The notes under the pieces are model-generated. The model did not search any database, was not told where the DNA came from, and saw only the letters and a program-made list of their open reading frames with translations. Below, in pieces: positions 54,961 through 64,000 of a DNA stretch of 64,000 bases; position 1 is the stretch's first letter; each line of letters begins with the position of its first letter. The position numbers and the translations under genes are program-made. The DNA comes from Thunnus maccoyii. Taxonomy: Eukaryota; Chordata; Actinopteri; Scombriformes; Scombridae. The stretch spans positions 15,423,155-15,487,154 of the forward strand of contig NC_056544.1 in assembly GCF_910596095.1 (NCBI RefSeq). Reading direction: 5' to 3'.

Positions 54961-56066
54961 TCATTACAAGGATCATGAATGACAATACTTTACAAGCAGC
55001 ACTTCATGGGGGGAAAGCTGTTGTCATTAGCAAGCGGTAAGTCAGGAGAGAGGGACGGAGTACAGCAGAAGATAAGTGGACCTGCATGCTTCGATCCAGA
55101 GCTATGACGGTTAAAAAGCAGCCAAATATAAATAAACTCATTTACCTTTCAACAATTACTGGCCAGTGAACTAAAACTGCCTCACAAAGTGTTTTTTAAC
55201 ATGATACCCTTAAACTCTTAGGGTTGGAAGCATTGCAAGTCATCTGCATTTTGTAAACTAAAAAAAATCAATGCAATTTTGGTGCAGTGTTAGTTGTTTG
55301 ATTGCTGAAGCAAAAATGGCACAGTTTCTCCTTCCTTCAGTACAGGACCATAACATTTTAAAACACAAACCAATCTTTTAAATACATTCTTAAAACATCA
55401 TCTTATGAAATCATATTAAATAAAGATGCTTTGTGCAGTATGGACTTCAATAATAGTGCAATAGATTTTAAGAATTTTATAAATAAAACTTTCCATTTGT
55501 CCTTTGTTCCAGTAGGCAACATACAGTTTATATCTATGAGAATTTTACCAAACAAAGAAAAACTGATTATACCAAGATGACCCAAAACATTCAGAAATAA
55601 CAAATGGTGTAATCCCTTTTAATTCATTCCTGACAGAGAAATATATAATTTCTTGTTTAAAAAATAACATTGGAAAATTTAACATGCCTAAATCAACAAA
55701 AATTTAACAAAGAAATAAAGTGAATACAATACACATTGTTACAAGCGTTTCCATTTAATATATGAAATGACAATTATTTAGCTGCTCAAAAGTGAATGAA
55801 ATGTTTACATTGTGACATGAATTTTTTTGCCATTTTAAAATTAAATCACAACACAGAAATGAAGTGAAGTGTAGTTTTGTAGCTACATTGTGATTTGATT
55901 TTAATGTGGCATGGGCAATTCATGTCACAATGAAAAACAATTAATTCACTTATTAAAGACAAAAAGCTAAATAATTGTCATTTTAAAAATGTTCTTAATT
56001 TAATTATCACAGTAAATGCATACATAAAAAGAAAATACATATACCATGTATACATGTATATACATG

Positions 56067-56072
56067 TTTATT
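56067..56072 (-). terminator. Candidate kif1a poly(A) signal (AATAAA)
   Basis: A minus-strand AATAAA about 2.8 kb after the kif1a stop. The MITE at 57275-57693 would then lie within the 3'UTR. An earlier, non-canonical site is equally possible. Confidence 0.25.
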
Positions 56073-56407
56073 GTATTTCACTTTTTTTCTTTGTTTAATT
56101 TGTTTTAATTTGGGCATTTTAAATCTCCCAAACAAACACAACAAATCTAAAATTAAATGTAAAATACAACCTTCTTATTACTTTAGATTATTCAAAATTC
56201 ACATCGGTCAGATTTTGAATGAAGTTTCACAGTTTTTGGCTACATTGCTCAACAGGTTGGCTGGCCTGTGGCATATAGAGTCCTCAGCACTTTCTGTTGA
56301 CTGATTGTAGGTCAGATTTGATAAAAAGCTGATCACAACCAGTCAGACAGGAAACAGGAGGAAAACTGGAAAGACTGAATGGTTGACAGACCATGTCTTT
56401 GGTATAA

Positions 56408-56441
<34 letters not shown>

Positions 56442-57274
56442 GAAGGTGTTCCTTTCAAGAATGGACAGAAACTAATATAATACAAACATGAAATTGTAAT
56501 TCTAGCACTGACAAGATAAAGATTTTTGGGTTAAACTCACGTTCCACTGATAATTTTAAGACTGAAGTTTGGAGTCATCTTGGCACATTGCAGACAGACA
56601 AAAGCAACTAGAAACCATCATTGGACATAAAAGTCATAACAACACCAAGCTGATCATACTGTACTAGGTTCTGACACCAGCATCAGACTGTCAAATATCT
56701 AGCAGCTACAGTACAAAAGCTAAGAGGGGAATTGGCTTTTAAATGCAACATTTACAGTCAATGGTACAGTAGTGCTGTACTGTACTGTTACAGGCTATAC
56801 CAACATACTATAGAGCATCATTGATAATATTCACTCTCCAAAACATTGACATTGATCATCAATATAAAAAAGATCCATAGCATCTACTATTACTCTACAT
56901 AAAAGCTTCATCTTAGACACATGTAACTAATTTCTGTGTTGACATCACAGACAATGATAAATGAAAGACAGAAGGAAAAGAGGTGCAGAAAGGGAGGCAC
57001 TAGCTGGTGCATGGACAACACACTTGCCCACTCAAAGCAACTGCCCTCAACAGATTACAGGTCCATTGTCAATTACAACATTGTCCTTTCTATTTAGCTA
57101 CAAGAGGAGACTTAAATAGTCTAACTAACTTATTTAATGTAGCAACTCTGCTGGCCCATAACAGACAGAATAAGTGCTTATTTGATAAAAATTAGCAACC
57201 ACATACAGTACAGTTGTCCTCCTGGTGTATTTACCATATAAAATATCTTCGGTCAATTTAGGCATATTGATTAG

Positions 57275-57693
57275 TTTAAAGGAATAGTTGTTATTTGCTT
57301 TCTTGCCATGAGGTAGATGAGAAGATCAACTGAAGCTGGAGCCAGCAGCTGGTTAGCTTAGCTTAGCATAAAGATTGGGACAGTCTGGAATCTGCACCTG
57401 GCCAAGAAATACTTCAGCACATAACCCTGTAAAATTGCAACTTCTCATTCTTACATTTTGTTTTTTAATAAACGTGTTAATTGGTGAGCTTTAGAGGTCT
57501 TGGTAGGTGGATTGTGTTGTTTTTGGACAAACCCAGGCTAGCTGTTTCTCCCTGTTTCCATTCTTTATGCTAAGCTAAGCTAACTAGCTGCTAGCTCCAG
57601 CTTCATATTCACCTTAGTATCAATCCTCTCCTCTAACTTTGAGCAAGAAAGCGAATAATAGTATTTCCAAAAATGACGAACTATTCTTTTAAA
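57275..57693. repeat. Palindromic MITE-like element, full copy C
   Basis: Terminal inverted repeats: 57275-57289 (tttaaaggaatagtt) and 57679-57693 (aactattcttttaaa), one mismatch. Internally 'gagccagcagctggttagct tagcttagca' is mirrored by 'tgctaagctaagctaactag ctgctagctc', so the whole ~420-bp element can fold back. Related copies at 15225-15346 and 33930-34306. Confidence 0.85.
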
Positions 57694-58849
57694 ATCCTAT
57701 TCTTCTCAGAAAATGTCAGCTAATACAACTGCACAGTGGAAAATGTTTTGCAACAGTTAAAACTAGAAAACATCACTTTGGTCAAAACAACTGAGTAAAT
57801 GATACAAGACATTAACTCAATAAAGACAATAAAGTGCAATGCAACAAAACTGGTCAGTGGTCCCATCACAAATAAATAACAGTGCAGAGAACATACAAGA
57901 GCAACAATAAATATTATTATCCTTTATGGTAATATGCACGAGGGATTATGCAAAAAAAAAGAAAAGAAAAGAAAGCACATGCCCAAAACAAGGCAAGGAC
58001 ATTATCTCTCCTGTATTATTTTGCCTCAGTCTAGCCAACAGACTCAGTATTCAAAGATCCAGTTAAACAACTTTTAAAAAACTGACACAGAAACAACAAC
58101 TTACCCTTTTGTCCTAACAAATCCCTCATGCTACTTCAGTGTTTTAAATGACAAGCAACAGCAATCTACCTGTTTGCTATCTGAAACTTCTGCAGGGAAA
58201 CAAATACTCTATATGCTATAGAGCACCAAGCCATTCCAACCTAAGGTAATGTACAGTATATGAAGGATGTATGTGGTGCTGTCATCCCTGCACTTAACAC
58301 ACTTTTGCTCGAGATGTTTTCATTTCCCCCCGCACATGATGGCATTAATTAGAAATACATGATGGTTGGTTTACAGCTGGGACTTTTTTTCAGTGAAGAT
58401 GAATAAACGAGGGGCCGATCACAAAGTAAACAGTTGTTTACATCTATCTTTTTTTACACAGGAACTTGTAGCCAAACAGGTTACAGCTCTACATGTACAT
58501 GAAAACCTAAAACTAATCTGAACTAGTCCCAATGTCCAGCAGAGGTAAATTAATCAGCTGGTTTGGGTCGTTAGTTTGTCTCAATGTTTTCATCTAAAGG
58601 TCAGGAGGGATCACACCATGCAGGGTTCGAGGGAGCTACTGAGAGCAACTGCAAAAAGAGAAAAGGACAGCTTTGTTGGGTTTCAGGATGAGCGATCGAG
58701 TGATGTTTGGGACTGGGACGGTCATCATACAGGAAGTTATTTAAATGGTTTATGTATAAGTTTGTTTATGTGGCCTATGTTCAGTAGAGCAGGATGATGA
58801 GTGGAGCTTTTAGATTGTATTGTTTTGTTTGTTCATTGTTTTCCACCTC

Positions 58850-63909
<5,060 letters not shown>

Positions 63910-64000
63910 CTGAGAAGGAAAGGGACAAAATTTGCATTTGAGGGGGAAGTAACTGGTTCAACTAGCAATTTAACAAAAAAATACATTTTAGTCTTCTAAT

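Larger units (their letters stand above)
51133..58800. other. espnl-kif1a interval, including the kif1a 3'UTR
   Basis: The right part (from 58849 leftwards, perhaps to an AATAAA on the minus strand at 56067-56072) is probably kif1a 3'UTR. The rest is AT-rich. It holds an RT fragment (53590-53750), an unrecognised coding-like exon (54694-54960), a poly(A) run (56411-56432) and a palindromic MITE (57275-57693). No ankyrin-repeat exons were seen on the minus strand. Confidence 0.5.

Overview
This is intron-rich vertebrate nuclear DNA, most likely from a ray-finned (probably percomorph) fish. Five conserved genes have short phased exons with consensus GT-AG junctions, separated by AT-rich DNA full of CA/TG, GATA and AT microsatellites, palindromic MITE-like elements and LINE remnants of types common in teleosts. 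No bacterial, CRISPR or operon features were seen. Gene models were assembled by hand from translated splice junctions. Four of them close in frame over their whole in-window length: amotl2 704 aa, aire 512 aa, rab6b 208 aa, and the 359-codon tail of kif1a.

All five genes lie on the minus strand, so transcription runs from high to low coordinates. From right to left: the 3' part of kif1a (58850-63909, continuing beyond the window), the 3' half of an espin-like gene espnl (42601-50093), rab6b (36017-41466), aire (27893-32973) and amotl2 (2676-8624, with a probable 5'UTR exon near 9303-9480). Four of these genes belong to two human neighbourhoods, AMOTL2/RAB6B (3q22) and ESPNL/KIF1A (2q37). AIRE (21q22) sits between AMOTL2 and RAB6B here, so the window records a mosaic of ancestral linkage groups. 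The genes share no pathway: cell polarity and Hippo signalling (Amotl2), thymic self-tolerance (Aire), Golgi traffic (Rab6b), actin bundling (Espnl) and axonal vesicle transport (Kif1a).

The 18 kb between amotl2 and aire (about 9.6-27.6 kb) holds no supportable gene. It contains several repeat families, including one ~1.4 kb element nested inside an older repeat. The 4.7 kb espnl intron has swallowed a decayed Tx1/L1-type LINE. The espnl-kif1a interval holds a LINE 3' end, a reverse-transcriptase scrap and one unrecognised coding-like exon followed by a poly(A) signal.

Most interesting points: a frame-neutral 60-nt extra exon in aire at exactly the point where fish and human proteins otherwise align; an espin-like gene with no detectable ankyrin exons; a tandem pair of TEAD-type motifs at the amotl2 promoter; and the palindromic and nested repeats. 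I found no clear sign of a wholly new biological system.
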